64,000 nt of DNA from Monilinia fructicola (Eukaryota > Ascomycota > Leotiomycetes > Helotiales > Sclerotiniaceae), in the NCBI GenBank assembly GCA_008692225.1, contig VICG01000009.1, positions 2,441,001 through 2,505,000 of the forward strand, written 5' to 3'. Shown here piece after piece: positions 24,566 to 35,680 of the stretch (within the stretch, counting starts at the first letter, position 1; the number at the start of each line of letters is the position of its first letter). Under the pieces are notes generated by a model. That model did not search any database. It was given only the letters and a program-made list of their open reading frames with translations, and was not told the DNA's origin. A program made the position numbers and the translations under genes.

Positions 24566-25363
24566 CTCGGGCGGGTTTTAAAAGAGGCATACGCTAAAAT
24601 ATAACTTATAATTATTCAGCGAAACCTTTATCTAATTTTATAAAATTTATAAATATTATAGATTTAGTATTTTTATACTTAATATAAAAATTTTGTATTA
24701 TAAAACCTAATATCAAATGAATAATAGTATAATAAAATGTATGAATATTGAAAATTTAATGAAAAAATTAGAGATTTATATTAATATTGAATAGTTTAAC
24801 GAATATTATAATTAAACTTACCAAACTTTGTTAAATAATAAAAGAAAAGCTAAATTTTGAATATCTTATTTTAGAATTTTTAATATCTTTATTGAATGTT
24901 TAAAATATAAATTAATAAAGTTGAAAATATAGGAAAATTTATAGGTTTCGAAGGGGGTAAATTCGCTTATTTGGATTATATAAGCATATTTTTTTGTTAA
25001 AAATTTAAATTTTCCACCTTTTATATCAACATATATACTGAATATAATAAATAATATTAAATTTTGAAATCATCTAATAAAACTTCAAAGCTTATATTAT
25101 TTTTCTATAATTTTAATTTTTAATATTTATATATTTTTGAATTTAAAATTAATAAATTAATAAATACTAAAATTTTCTAAAATCACTAACTTTATAATAT
25201 TAATATTCTTTTAAAAATAATTTTTATAATATAAAAACTTCATAGGAAGATCTTAAAATACTAAATCTAATACATATATAAGTTATATTAAATTATATTA
25301 AGGTTTCGTTGAATAATTATAAGTTTTATATTCGCCTATGCCTCTTTTTAAAACGCGCCCGAG
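24566..25363. mobile_element. AT-rich inverted-repeat element, TA-flanked
   Basis: A 798-bp, extremely AT-rich block is bounded by inverted repeats. The left end reads CTCGGGCGGGTTTTAAAAG and the right end, reverse-complemented, reads CTCGGGCGCGTTTTAAAAAG. The match continues for about 63 bp through a shared AACTTATAATTATTCA block, and more weakly to over 110 bp (a shared TAGATTTAGTATTTT). TA occurs directly outside both ends (24564-24565 and 25364-25365), as expected for a TA target duplication of Tc1/mariner-Fot type elements. There is no open frame inside, and the low GC suggests heavy RIP. It is best read as a non-autonomous (MITE-like) or ruined DNA transposon. Confidence 0.82.
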
Positions 25364-25666
25364 TATATTAGAGAGCATACTCATGGAGTTCTGGTCCCTA
25401 AAACATCAATTTTGTTGCTAATCAAGGTACTTCTAGCTCGAATTATTAACAGTATTGTGAAGGTAGAAATGGATATCTTGCTTTCGAATTCGCGATATCT
25501 ATTCCATGCATTGAACAAGACTACTCCTAATCAATGATATCAATCCTATCAAAATATCCACCTGGGCACTTTTATACCATTACCTTATTCTGAAAGGATT
25601 CAAATTATAGAAAAAATGGTTTCCGGCAGAAGAGTCCGCATGCACGCCTAGAGACAAAGGCCTGTC

Positions 25667-26748
25667 TGTTATTTAACGAAGAAGGATATGGAGATTATCG
25701 TTATAGATTCTTTCCGGGCTTTCCAGGATTTGATGAATCATTTCTCACACTTGTCCCGCCTGTCACATCCTTTCCAGATGGAAGCGTTGGTGCTTGAAAA
25801 ATTCGACATAATATTGAGAATATTCATGAGAATGTCTATAGTGTTACACCACCCGAGCTATCCAAGAACTTGATGCAACTACGGAAAGAGATTTGGAAAA
25901 ATGCACCCTTTGAGACTCAATAGTTCCTTGTTTGCGCCGATAGAAATGGGAGACTAGGGATAATGTGGCGACTGGGCAAGATGCAGCACCCGATGTATCT
26001 GATGGAGCATCGGTGGGAAAAGAAGAGGAAGTAGTCTGGTTAGCTAAAATGATCTGATGTGGAATGAATTAGTGCCTATCCTAAGGTTGGCGGGTTGGAT
26101 CTTGATTCGAATGTCGAAGATTCCTTGGGTAATGATACTTCTTGAATTCTATTCCATCAACCTTACCTTGATAACTTGATCATCTAGAAGTTTTATGGTA
26201 ATCCACAAATTTCTACCTTGCTACTCTAAGTTGGCGTAAGCTCTTGGATCTAGAAAGAATGAAGTCAAAACTCGATCGAATCGATCAGAATCGATTGAAA
26301 ATGCTTTGATGCCATGATGATATCTGAACGGGTTGAAGCCTCTACTCATCAATTCAGAGCAGATACCCTCCTCAACCACCTTAACGAAGGGAATATATCA
26401 AATACAAAAACGAGCTCACCCAAATTAAACTGCGCCCTCTGGAACTTTTCATCAAGGGAGAAGCTGGATCTCTCTTACACGTTTTTGATGAACAAAATAA
26501 TCCTTCCTCGGATGAAAATATGCCTTTCGAGCGTGACTCTCCATCCTTATTATGAGGAGCCATATTGTATGAAGGACGACACTGGAAAGAGAATATTCGG
26601 ATCATGTTTAAATGATGATGGAAGAACTTTTCTATTCCTCTCGTACCAAAAAATTGCTCCATGGCTCAATAAACATCTGAATAATGCAGAGAGGTTAGCA
26701 GAACGATTTGGATATGCAGCTTTCCAACCGGGAGGAAAGTGTACATAA
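25667..26748 (+). pseudogene. Decayed gene remnant(s), unknown product
   Basis: Coding-like plus-strand sequence from 25667 (GYGDYRYRFFPGFPGFDESF, later YSVTPPELSKNLMQLRKEIW) is broken by stops at about 25796 and 25919. After about 390 bp without a readable frame, further blocks run from 26314 to 26748 (an ORF ending NNAERLAERFGYAAFQPGGK, with competing coding-like sequence in another frame, LRPLELFIKGEAGSLLHVF). Stops and frame changes preclude one product. The pieces may or may not come from one ancestral gene. I do not recognise the family. Confidence 0.35.
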
Positions 26749-27171
26749 TTGATGATCTCGACCTATGACAGCATATCCTGAACAAAGCAGAGGTACATCA
26801 TTAGGATCGATAAACAAAAATAATTCACATCGTGATGATAAACTTTGGGAGATCAAAAGTTCATATCAAATGTGTAGATGGCAATACATTTGGTTTTTGG
26901 TGATATATCGGTGGTGAGGATAGGTAATATGGATATGCCATCAAACTGCAAGCCAAGAAGGAGCATCTCTGATATCCATAAAGAAAGTAGGAGCAATTCG
27001 AGTAAATATAACTAAACTGTCCAAGGAGTCGATTGTTTCTCATGCTATTGATATCTCCAAATAAGAACTTTAATAATAGTGCCACCGGAACGTTTCCCAT
27101 ATTACCTCGATCCATCATGAATCTGAAAGTCGACCAATCTAAAGGAGAGTTCTCAACAACTTGGAAAGCCC

Positions 27172-28221
27172 TCATTCCCTAACATTAATTATAACTTTTC
27201 CTTTGGCATGACCTCCCTCAACAATCTCAAATGCCTTTTCAAAATCACGCAGTGGCCAAACACTATCAACAATCGCCTTCACTTGTCCCTTTTCAATCAA
27301 TCCAGCCGTCTCCTCCAACTGCCAACCTTCAGGCTCCATGACGAAAAACTTTCCCTCTACATCATCGGCAACCCCCTCCGTTGGTTTTTGGTTGTTCGGG
27401 TCCTCCTTAATACTTACCACCCTTCCCCCCTCGCCTAACTACCTTCCATGATTGTTCCAGACTTTTACCACCAAGCATATCAACCACTAAATCAACTTTA
27501 TGACCAGTTCGCTTCGACCATTCCTCAATACTCTCTTTCCGGTAATCAATAACATGATCTGCACCCAAATCCCTCACCATACCCACATTCGCACCCGAAC
27601 AAACCCCAATCACCCTTCCAATGCCTCCTGCTTTCGCGAATTGCACCAGCAAAACCCCCCCACACCACCACTCGCCGAATCAATCAACACCGATTTATCT
27701 TCATTCTCCTCTTTCGCATCACTCGCAAAAACACATCTCATCCCCCCGTGTACGTAAAGGGCCTGCCACGCCGTAAACGCACTCAATGGTATACTAGCCG
27801 CCTCTTCCCACGAAATATTCTTGGGTTTCTGTGCCAATTCTTCCTGCAAGGCAATCGTATACTCTCTCGCATTTCCCGGGCGAGCAAACGACGTCCGAGT
27901 GTAGACTTCGGTGCCGGGTGGGAAAGGGGAGCCCGGGGGAGCGAGAACGACGGTACCCGAGAGATCGTAACATGGGACTTGGAGCTTCTCGGATGCTGTG
28001 TTATATTTGGTGAAGTCGGGGGATATCGAGACGTATTGGGCGATGTTGGCTGCCCAGGTGAGTTCGCCGGCGCATGGTGAGGTTGATTGCACGCGAATTA
28101 GATGTTCGGTTGATCCGGGGGTGATTGTGGGGGTGGGGATTTCGGTTAGAATTAGTTTTGAACTGTGGATATCGGGTTGGATAAGTGATTTGATCGTCCG
28201 AGGGAGGTCGGGAGAAGCCAT
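27172..28221 (-). CDS. MDR-family zinc-type/quinone oxidoreductase, frame-broken
   Basis: Medium-chain reductase of the quinone-oxidoreductase/RTN4IP1-like group: NAD(P)H-dependent reduction of an unidentified substrate. The N-terminal GroES-like domain starts MASPDLPRTIKSL (YDLSGTVVLAPPGSPFPPGT near residues 85-105). The linker WEEAASIPLSAFTAWQALY precedes the nucleotide-binding glycine motif (SASGGVG), then QFAKAGGIGRVIGVCSGAN, LGADHVIDYRKE and a C-terminal segment with KAIVDSVWPLRDFEKAFEIV. Two homopolymer slips break it. The C7 run at 27655-27661 (plus strand) sits inside the glycine motif, and 5 or 8 bases would restore the frame. The C6 run at 27425-27430 needs 5. There are no internal stops besides these. 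This is either a recent pseudogene or assembly error. If intact it would be about 350 residues, normal for the family. Confidence 0.8.
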
Positions 28222-29015
28222 AGTGAGTTATTGAATTGAATGATTGGATTCTTGGCCAAGTGATTGAAGATATATTGTTGGTGTTGTGTGTACGCGCAAT
28301 CAAATATATGAGAACAAAGAGGTTCAACTTACTGAAAACATAAACCTCATGGTGAGAACTTCCCCTCTTTATATTCACTTTCCCCGCGTAGAAATCTCCT
28401 GATAGCTATGCCTCGGCGCCAGTGGAATCTAGATCATCCCATTACTTCATCATTCATCAAAGCCTATGATGATTCTAACATTCCGCCATAAATCAGAATA
28501 CTAACAGCCAAGCATTACACACGATGTATTGTGCTTACATTCCATTGATTAGGTGTTCCAGAAGGGATTGGCTCGGGTATCGGGTATGGACAGGGGACTA
28601 ATCGCCGAAGTGGAAATTATCCATTCGGGTAATGTGAAGGACGGTTAACTGCCGACGAGATTTACGAATACATCGGGAATGGTAAAATATTTATAGGATA
28701 AGTGATGATATTCGAAATCTTGATCAAATGCGGAAACAGCCCAAGCAGAGCCTAAAAATAGTATAGAAAAATCACGAGATATCATTAAAACTCAGCAGCC
28801 AGAAAACAAAGTCTCATCTCTCAGCATGAGTTAAGCATGATCCTGAACCGCGCTCAAAAGTATCTCCATTTCCTCCTCTTTGCGACAAACAAGATATTGA
28901 TGAAGCCATGAAGAAAGAACACTGATTAGCAGAACAGTAAGTGTTGTTGATACTACAGCAGAAAGTGTGCTTTGAAGTAATTGCTAATGATTTACTGAAT
29001 AGCGTCTCTTGACCT
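28222..29015. other. Intergenic
   Basis: Promoter side of the oxidoreductase gene and spacer. No gene supported. Confidence 0.45.
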
Positions 29016-29787
29016 GACTTATTCTCAAAGATAGAAAGCTTACCACCATTATCAACCATAAGACTCTTCAATCTTACTGACTCTACAAGAAATAACGAAA
29101 ATTGGTTTATCAAGATGGCCTTTTTGAATATATCGACAAATCCAAAATCTCCAAAACCATCAAATTTACCAGAGACTAGGAAGATGGCCCACAAGGACCT
29201 AACAAGCCAAGCAAGATTGATTTACCAATGATTTTGAAGTTCACCAGATACATCCCACCGCATATCTATCACCACAATATGCCGAAACATCAATTCATTA
29301 CTCCACAGAATATTATAGCAATCTCAAATCCCTTGCACAACTTTGCGGAAAGGATGGGGCACATTCATAACATCAAGGAGCTAACGGTTAGATCGCACGC
29401 CCATTCATATGAGCGCGGGAAGAACTCCCTCGTGCAAGCTACCGCTCTCAAGAACAAGGAGCAAACCATAAGGTTCTTAATGTCCTCATTCAACACCCAG
29501 ATATAATCCTCAAATTCATCGTGAAGATCTTAGCGCCTTATATTCGACCGGACCTCCTGGATCCTTCACTTGAAGTTCTAATTTTCGCGTCTAGGCCGTT
29601 GATATTAACTACAAAGCGTATCATTCATGTGGGAGATTTGGAAGCGAAAATACATCTAAAGAAGATGTATTTTTTGGTCAGATTATTGATAGATGATCAA
29701 GCGGTCCAGATGTATCTGTTGATTAATCATGTGTTCTCCTATATCACGAAATATATCGCAGAGGTCAAATACAAGAAATCAAGATAA
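29016..29787 (+). pseudogene. Gene remnant, unknown product
   Basis: Successive coding-like blocks on one strand: 29016-29227 (LPPLSTIRLFNLTDSTRNNE), 29228-29503 (ITPQNIIAISNPLHNFAERM) and about 29490-29787 (HPDIILKFIVKILAPYIRPD, ending IAEVKYKKSR). They are joined only by frame changes, and a TGA lies just upstream of the first. No known domain is evident. Leu/Ile-rich helical composition is all I can describe. Confidence 0.35.
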
Positions 29788-30092
29788 GAGATTAAGAGAC
29801 CAAAGTGATTTGATTCATCTCTGAAATACCAGTTGATCTACTTACATGAAACACGGTACTAATGATTTCTGTATATACGTCCTTTACTAGAGGTATACCC
29901 AATGCCAATGCCAATGCCAATAGAAACTCCATTCATGCACCAGTAACTTCCTTATGCACATGCATTAAAGCGAGTATTCCAACACCATGAAGATCAATCA
30001 TTAACCATCAACGAATCATATAGACATGGCACCACTCAACGCCTCTATTTCCACGAACTCCTCAGGTCCAAGAAAGGAACCCATCAAATCCC
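29788..30092. other. Intergenic spacer
   Basis: Short CCAATG hexamer run near 29900-29921. Nothing else seen. Confidence 0.5.
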
Positions 30093-31772
30093 TTACCAAA
30101 CTTGCCTCGCAGCGGCCCGTAAATCATCCACATTCAAGTAATCAACACCCTCTTTAACAAGAACATCCCAAACATGGTTTCTCAATCCAATAGGCCAACT
30201 TGGTAAATCCCAATATCTAGCCTTTAGCCCCTTTCTATGTGCCCCTCGAATTTGTCCACGGATGATCCTCATCTGTTTAGGACTCAGTCGGCCCCTCCAA
30301 ATTCTACCAACGGCTTTATTGAAAGAAACAGATGCGTAATATGAGTTTAGAGAATTAAATTCGGTATCAGACGATACACCAGACATGCCTTGACCTTTAT
30401 TTGGTTCCTGGGGAGGGATACGAATTGCCGTTCCTGTTGGAATAGCTGGCGCAATACTGGAGGCGGAAGTTCCAGGTACAAGGTCCTCAGCAACCCCTTC
30501 ACCTTCATCTAAATATTCTCCTGGTTCACCATCATCGAATATAGGCCCACCATTCTTTTCTCCTGTTCCATGTCTTGGTTCCCACATTGTATCGAGAGGT
30601 GCATCGAAAAAGGCATCGCGATAGGTTGAATTTTTGGTAAGGACATCAAAGGGTGTATTTCCAGTCCCAACAACAGTAATTGGTCGGGTATGTAGGTTAT
30701 CATTCTCGACATAAGACAACCATCCGCGTTTTCGCAATGGTTCGAGTTGTTCGAGAACCGATTGCCATGTTTCTGCGCCACCAGTCTTCACATCAACTAA
30801 AAGAATAAGTGATCTTCCATCATCTGCATCAAAGACTCCATGACTTGACCCATTATAAAAATCCGTCTTTGGATTTTGTCGTTCAAGGATATCGACGAGA
30901 GGATCGATGTATAGAGATTGGAAAGTTCGGTTTCGTTGTAATGAAGCAGTATTGTGTCCAACGTATAAATCATCATCGAAAAGCCATACATCTGCTTCTA
31001 CTCCCGTGCACCCTGCTCGTAATGCATCAAATAATGGTACTCGTCTCCAATAATCGTTATGCGAATGGCATGGAATTGGATTTATATCTCGTGTGAAATC
31101 GGTGGGATACCAGGCCAAGTCTTCTGTACCTGTTCCAGGCTTTCCCCAGTTCTTCAAAACATCGTCGATATCATGGCCCCAGAGTAATGTTGCTGCCCCT
31201 AGTAAGAGGTTTATGAGAAGAAGAATTGATCTATGAAGGATTAGTATTGAGGTATTTGATCTTTATAGTGCCTGCCAAACTCACAAAATACCGAAACCAC
31301 TGATCCCCCCAAAGACGAAATAATTGAATATTCCATTCTTTTTTCTTTGCAGTCTGATTGTTTTATGTGAACCAGTCAATAGTCCATCTCTGACATGTGT
31401 ATTCGTATTGAAACCCTCAAAAACCTCGCTTTCATCGAAAGATTCTTTCTTTCTACCCTTCAAACTCATTTTATTCCACCAAGATCTCGTCCTACTTGTC
31501 CGGTCTGTACTTCTTGGTATTGAATCAAATTCATCTTGAAGAGTAGGCGAATCTGAATAATCGAAAGAATCTGCAGGCTTCCTTAGTTTCTCCATTGGGG
31601 ATTGGGATTGGAGTCGAATTGAGGAACTAGGAAAATAGTTCGAGGCTTGGATTTCATCATCATCTTGGGAGTTTCGCAGAGAACTCATTATTTCGTCATA
31701 TCTTTCAGTAAGTTTGGTGCCATGGCGGGATGATGGTAAGTGGGACATCTTTTCCCCGTATTGATAGACCAA
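30093..31772 (-). CDS. AIM6: AIM6-like PLC-type phosphodiesterase
   Basis: Fungal AIM6 (altered inheritance of mitochondria 6) proteins carry a phospholipase C/GDPD-like TIM-barrel fold; the substrate is unknown. Exon 1 is 31285-31772, the intron is 31231-31284 (54 nt, GTGAGT..CATAG) and exon 2 is 30093-31230, giving 541 residues. The N-terminus is Ser-rich and cytosolic-looking. One transmembrane segment spans about residues 151-180 (GFGILSILLLINLLLGAATL). The barrel opens with CHSHNDYW (His218, His220, Asn221, Asp222), then GVEADVW (Glu241, Asp243), LYVGHN and LILLVDVK, the expected metal and catalytic positions of PLC-like enzymes. It ends with DVLVKEGVDYLNVDDL. A start eight codons downstream (MSHLPSS) is possible. 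The frame is clean and the gene looks functional, anchored in a membrane with the barrel on the lumenal or outer side (topology inferred). Confidence 0.9.
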
Positions 31773-33436
31773 GACAGGAATGAGGGAGTCTTGGCAGACT
31801 TTTTAGCTTTAATCCACTTATCTTTCGAATATCTTATAAAGAGAGAGAGAGAGGGAGGGAGGAAGAGGGAGAGGGAAATTTGATGTTTAAAAACAATTCT
31901 AATTGCAGTGAAAATTGAAGCTAACGATGTACTGATTCAGTCTTCCTATATGAAGTTTGGGTGTCCGCGGTATCTTCAAGGTTTGAGATTCTGGATTTCC
32001 ACGGGGTATTTGGTTTTTTGGTTTTTTGGTGTGGACTCAAAGTATCTAGTAGTTCCAAGGTTCGTTCTATCCCCAGATCCAAGTCCTGTGCGCTTGATTG
32101 GACTACTGTGCTGCTGCGGTTGCTGACAGATAAAAAGCACGTACGTGCAATCCGTCAGTCAATTAGTTGCAAGGTCGTGTCGTCCAGTACAACTCTAAAT
32201 ATATGTGCGTTTTGTCATTGTTCGATCTTGGTTCGACCGTCAGTTATTCATTTCTGTCTAACACGTAAGAATCGATTCCGCTCTACGTACCCCCTCCTCA
32301 TCTATTACATAAATAGGTAGCTTTTATAATCTCATAACCTTAGTTGTTGGATGATAATACGAGTAGGATTTGGATTCGAGATATGAGGATTTGGATGAGG
32401 AAGGAAATCTCTCATTCAGGAACAAATCTGGAACTAGGTACTAGCTTGGTAATCTTACCTAGGCCCTTGTATGGATGTATAAATAATTAGGCGTCCAAGC
32501 GAAAGGATGAAGGGGTAGAAGATCACATAAGGGGGCACATAAGGGGGGAATGAAAAAGTTGATATGGAAGGAAAGAAAAAGAGAAGTATTGACTGAGTAG
32601 GAAAAAGTCAACAGTTGATGGCCGCTTTTTACTTTAATCTTGACTTGACTTGAATCGAATCGAATCGAATCATCCCCTCTAGAAGATTTAGTATGGGTCA
32701 CATCGTCCTTTTGAGCATCCTGCATCGTGTACCTCGCCTCACCTCACCTCACTTTACCTCTCCTCTCAAATCCTATACAGGACTCCGGATATGATTCTGT
32801 TTTTGGCCATGTATCCAACACTCTCAACGCTTTCAATGTCTTCTTCCCACAAGTCTGCCCCATTCATTTTTGCTAAAACATAAAGAGCTCAAAGTCTAGA
32901 CCATCAGAGACAACTTGTGCTGCCGCATATTTTAACCACGTGCTTGAAGCTAGCGTCAATGGTGCTTTAATGCCGTCCATCAAACAGAAGTCAGGCATAA
33001 GTTGGAAACGAGATGGTTGTTTTATGATTTCCGTGAAAGTGGGATATAACCAGTAACCTTATAGTATGACAATTTTATATGGTAAAATACCGCAATGTTC
33101 CACGGATTCAAAATGTACTAAAGAGTGATGAAACTATTGATTTTTGAATTTGCTGTTGATTTGTATTTGGCTTTGATGTTGGGATTTGTGTTGTTTCTGG
33201 GTGGAGGAGATGAGGAGATGCCACCAGTGGCTTTTATGGGAGATCTTAGTTTAGGATTGTGCGATACTACCTAGTAACCTTATTAGTAGATAGCGGGAAA
33301 TATCAAGTGCCGCTAAAGATGCTCACCGCCCTCGACTTTACGGCAGAAAAACTTAATTCCATCTTCCTTGCGCGCAAAGTCAAACAACCTTGGAAATTAC
33401 AAGAGACGGGAAGTTTCTAACGACGACATTCCAAAT
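31773..33436. other. Intergenic between divergent genes
   Basis: This is the shared upstream region of AIM6 (minus) and the conserved coiled-coil gene (plus). It contains a GA/GGGA tract at about 31840-31877, CGAAT pentamers near 32650 and a CTCAC pentamer run near 32737-32753. No supported gene. Confidence 0.55.
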
Positions 33437-34464
33437 ATGCCACACAAACATACTAGAAAAGGAGGGGAGGATAAATCGACGTATGCCTTCTCAGTTGAAT
33501 CATCATCGTATACAATTATTAACAAATTGCCTCCCACAGTATCAACCTACCTCCCACTACTATCGCAAAGCCACTACCGGTCTCCAAATCCAGCAATGCC
33601 AACGGAATATTTACTAGCGAAATAAATCCTACACGCAAGAACAAGAAGAGAAAGAGAAACAACAACGCAGACGATGATACACCTAAAGCATTTGCCCGGC
33701 TTATGGCTTTCAAGTCTGGGCAGAAATTACCGAAAGGGCTGGATGATGGAGTGAAAAAGCCAAAGAACAAGAAGTCCAAGAATGATGATACAGACTCAGA
33801 GAAGAAGGATCTGCCAATCCCAAAAAAGGATCCAGTGACAGAGATTCCCAAGATTAGACCAGGAGAAAAGATGTGGGAGTTTTCTGCGCGAGTTGATGCT
33901 GCCTTACCGGTTGGTGGATTGATACACAAGAGTGCCAAAGGTGGCAAAGATCCTCTGGGTCTCAAACAGGGGCGTACGAAGACGGAGAAGAAGATGCATA
34001 GAATGTATGATGAGTGGAGAGAAGAGGAAAGGAAGATTCAGGAGAAACGACAAGAAGAAGCGGAGCTGAGGGAAGAAGATGATATGGAGATGGATGGAGA
34101 AGGACAAATGCAATGGAAATCCGACATGAACACAGATGGGAAAAAGGGGAAGAATAAAAAGAAAAAGAAGAAGTTGGTAGGTGAGATTGATGATGGAAAT
34201 GATGATCCTTGGGCAATAATTGCAAAGAATAGAGGTGAAGTGAAGGCTGGATTGAATGATGTCGTACAAGCTCCACCAACATTCACCAAGGTTCCGAAAG
34301 CTAAGTTTAAGGAACTCCAAGGAGCTAAAGTGGAAGTCTCAGATGTACCAAAGGCAGCTGGTAGTTTGAGAAGGAGAGAAGAATTGGGCGAAGTGAGGAA
34401 GAGTATTGTTGAGTCGTATAGACAAATGATGAAGGATCATAAGGATAAAGTCAAGACCCAGTAA
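33437..34464 (+). CDS. Conserved basic coiled-coil protein, probably nucleolar
   Basis: Exon 1 is 33437-33480 (MPHKHTRKGGEDKST), the intron is 33481-33539 (59 nt, GTATGC..CACAG) and exon 2 is 33540-34464, giving 322 residues. The layout matches a widely conserved ascomycete family: a basic N-terminus, DDTPKAFARLMAFKSG, a Lys-rich linker, RPGEKMWEFSARVDAALPV, a KTEKKMHRMYDEWREEERK coiled coil with an acidic stretch, DDPWAIIAKNRGE, and the C-terminal signature DVPKAAGSLRRREELGE. Long Lys/Asp/Glu tracts suggest nuclear or nucleolar location. Distant similarity to the CCDC137 group is my inference, unverified. The frame is intact. Confidence 0.82.
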
Positions 34465-34489
34465 TATACCCAAATGGAACACATTAGTC

Positions 34490-35220
34490 TTCAAGCATTG
34501 GTCCCTAGACATAAATAATACAAAATATGAAATGTAAAATATGAAACCTTTTAGTTGATCTCATAGAAGGAATGGAGTGCCCAGGTGATTTGTATTTATC
34601 TATTTACCTCCCTAGGTACCTATCTATGTCCTTCCAAAGTTAGATAGATATTGTTAGATTATCCGTGGATATTATTGAATTATATTGTTGAATAACAAAC
34701 CAACTAATTAAATATATACTGCTATACTCGAGTAGATAAATATAAACAATATAAAATACAAAAAGCCTTCTACTCGAGGATTTAATCTTGTTTAGAAAAA
34801 CAATTATGTTTTATCTATCTAGATATTTATCTACCTATTAAAGCATTACCTCTTAGATTACATTACTAAATTATAATATGTAATAACAAAAAGTAATTAA
34901 TTCAATATATTCATTTTCAAATTCTTATTCTTAGCCTATTAAAATTTAAACCTATTCTTAATTGATTGTTTATATATTAATTTATAGCTAACGTATAGAT
35001 GAATATAAATAATACAAAATATAAATATCTTTCGCTCGAGTAATTAGGTAATCGTCTTTAGAAAGATAATTATATTTTATTTATTAAAATATATATCTAC
35101 TTGTTTAGACATCAAATAGCTCTAGGCTATTAAATTCTTGCCTATTAGATTACTTGTATATTACTGAATTATATTATCAAATAGTAAACCAACCAATCAA
35201 ATGTATTCGTCTCTAATCCT
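34490..35220. repeat. Degenerate AT-rich tandem repeat, period about 265 bp
   Basis: About three diverged copies, the first partial. Recurring blocks are ATAAATAATACAAAATAT at about 34510, 34737 (ATAAACAATATAAAATAC) and 35002, CTCGAG near 34727, 34774 and 35036, and ATTGAATTATATTRTBRAATA near 34672 and 35163, each followed by AAACCAACYAATYAAAT. It is very AT-rich and probably RIP-mutated. There is no coding potential. It lies directly upstream of the TFIIIC gene. Confidence 0.65.
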
Positions 35221-35394
35221 CAGCCTTAGCCTCATCCAATTTGAGTATTATTTTTGACCAATCATTCATTTCTTTAGAGAGTTCATGCGCCAAAATCCCC
35301 GCATTAATAAGGTTACCCGCTTAAAATTTTAATAAGCCTTTCAGCCTCCATCACAAAAAATACTAACCTTTCAATTTCACATGTCGCAAAAGAA

Positions 35395-35431
35395 AAACCA
35401 CCCACCCACCCACCCATCCATCCATCCATCC
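35395..35431. repeat. CCCA then CCAT tetranucleotide repeat
   Basis: Four units of ACCC followed by four of ATCC, about 100 bp before the probable TFIIIC start codon, presumably in the promoter or leader. Confidence 0.85.
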
Positions 35432-35525
35432 AACATCAACCTCAATATTTCACACATTTCATTGCTTCTCTTCCTTGTATCGACTGTCAGGTAAATAAAA
35501 CAATGCGAGTCGATAAGTTTTCGCA

Positions 35526-35649
35526 ATGTCAAAAGGAAAAGAGAAAATGATGGATTGGCTCTATCAATTCGTGAAGGACTGTGGAGAGCAGGGTGAGTCA
35601 AATTTATATGTTGAAAATATTCAGCCTTGTTAATTTCTTTCCTATTATC

Positions 35650-35680
<31 letters not shown>

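Noticed and set aside
26861..27175. 104-codon minus-strand frame abutting the oxidoreductase stop codon
   Set aside because: Low-complexity hydrophobic mix without motif. Probably spacer or 3' UTR.
33519..34320. Several long minus-strand frames across the coiled-coil gene
   Set aside because: They are antisense shadows created by its Lys/Glu-rich codons.
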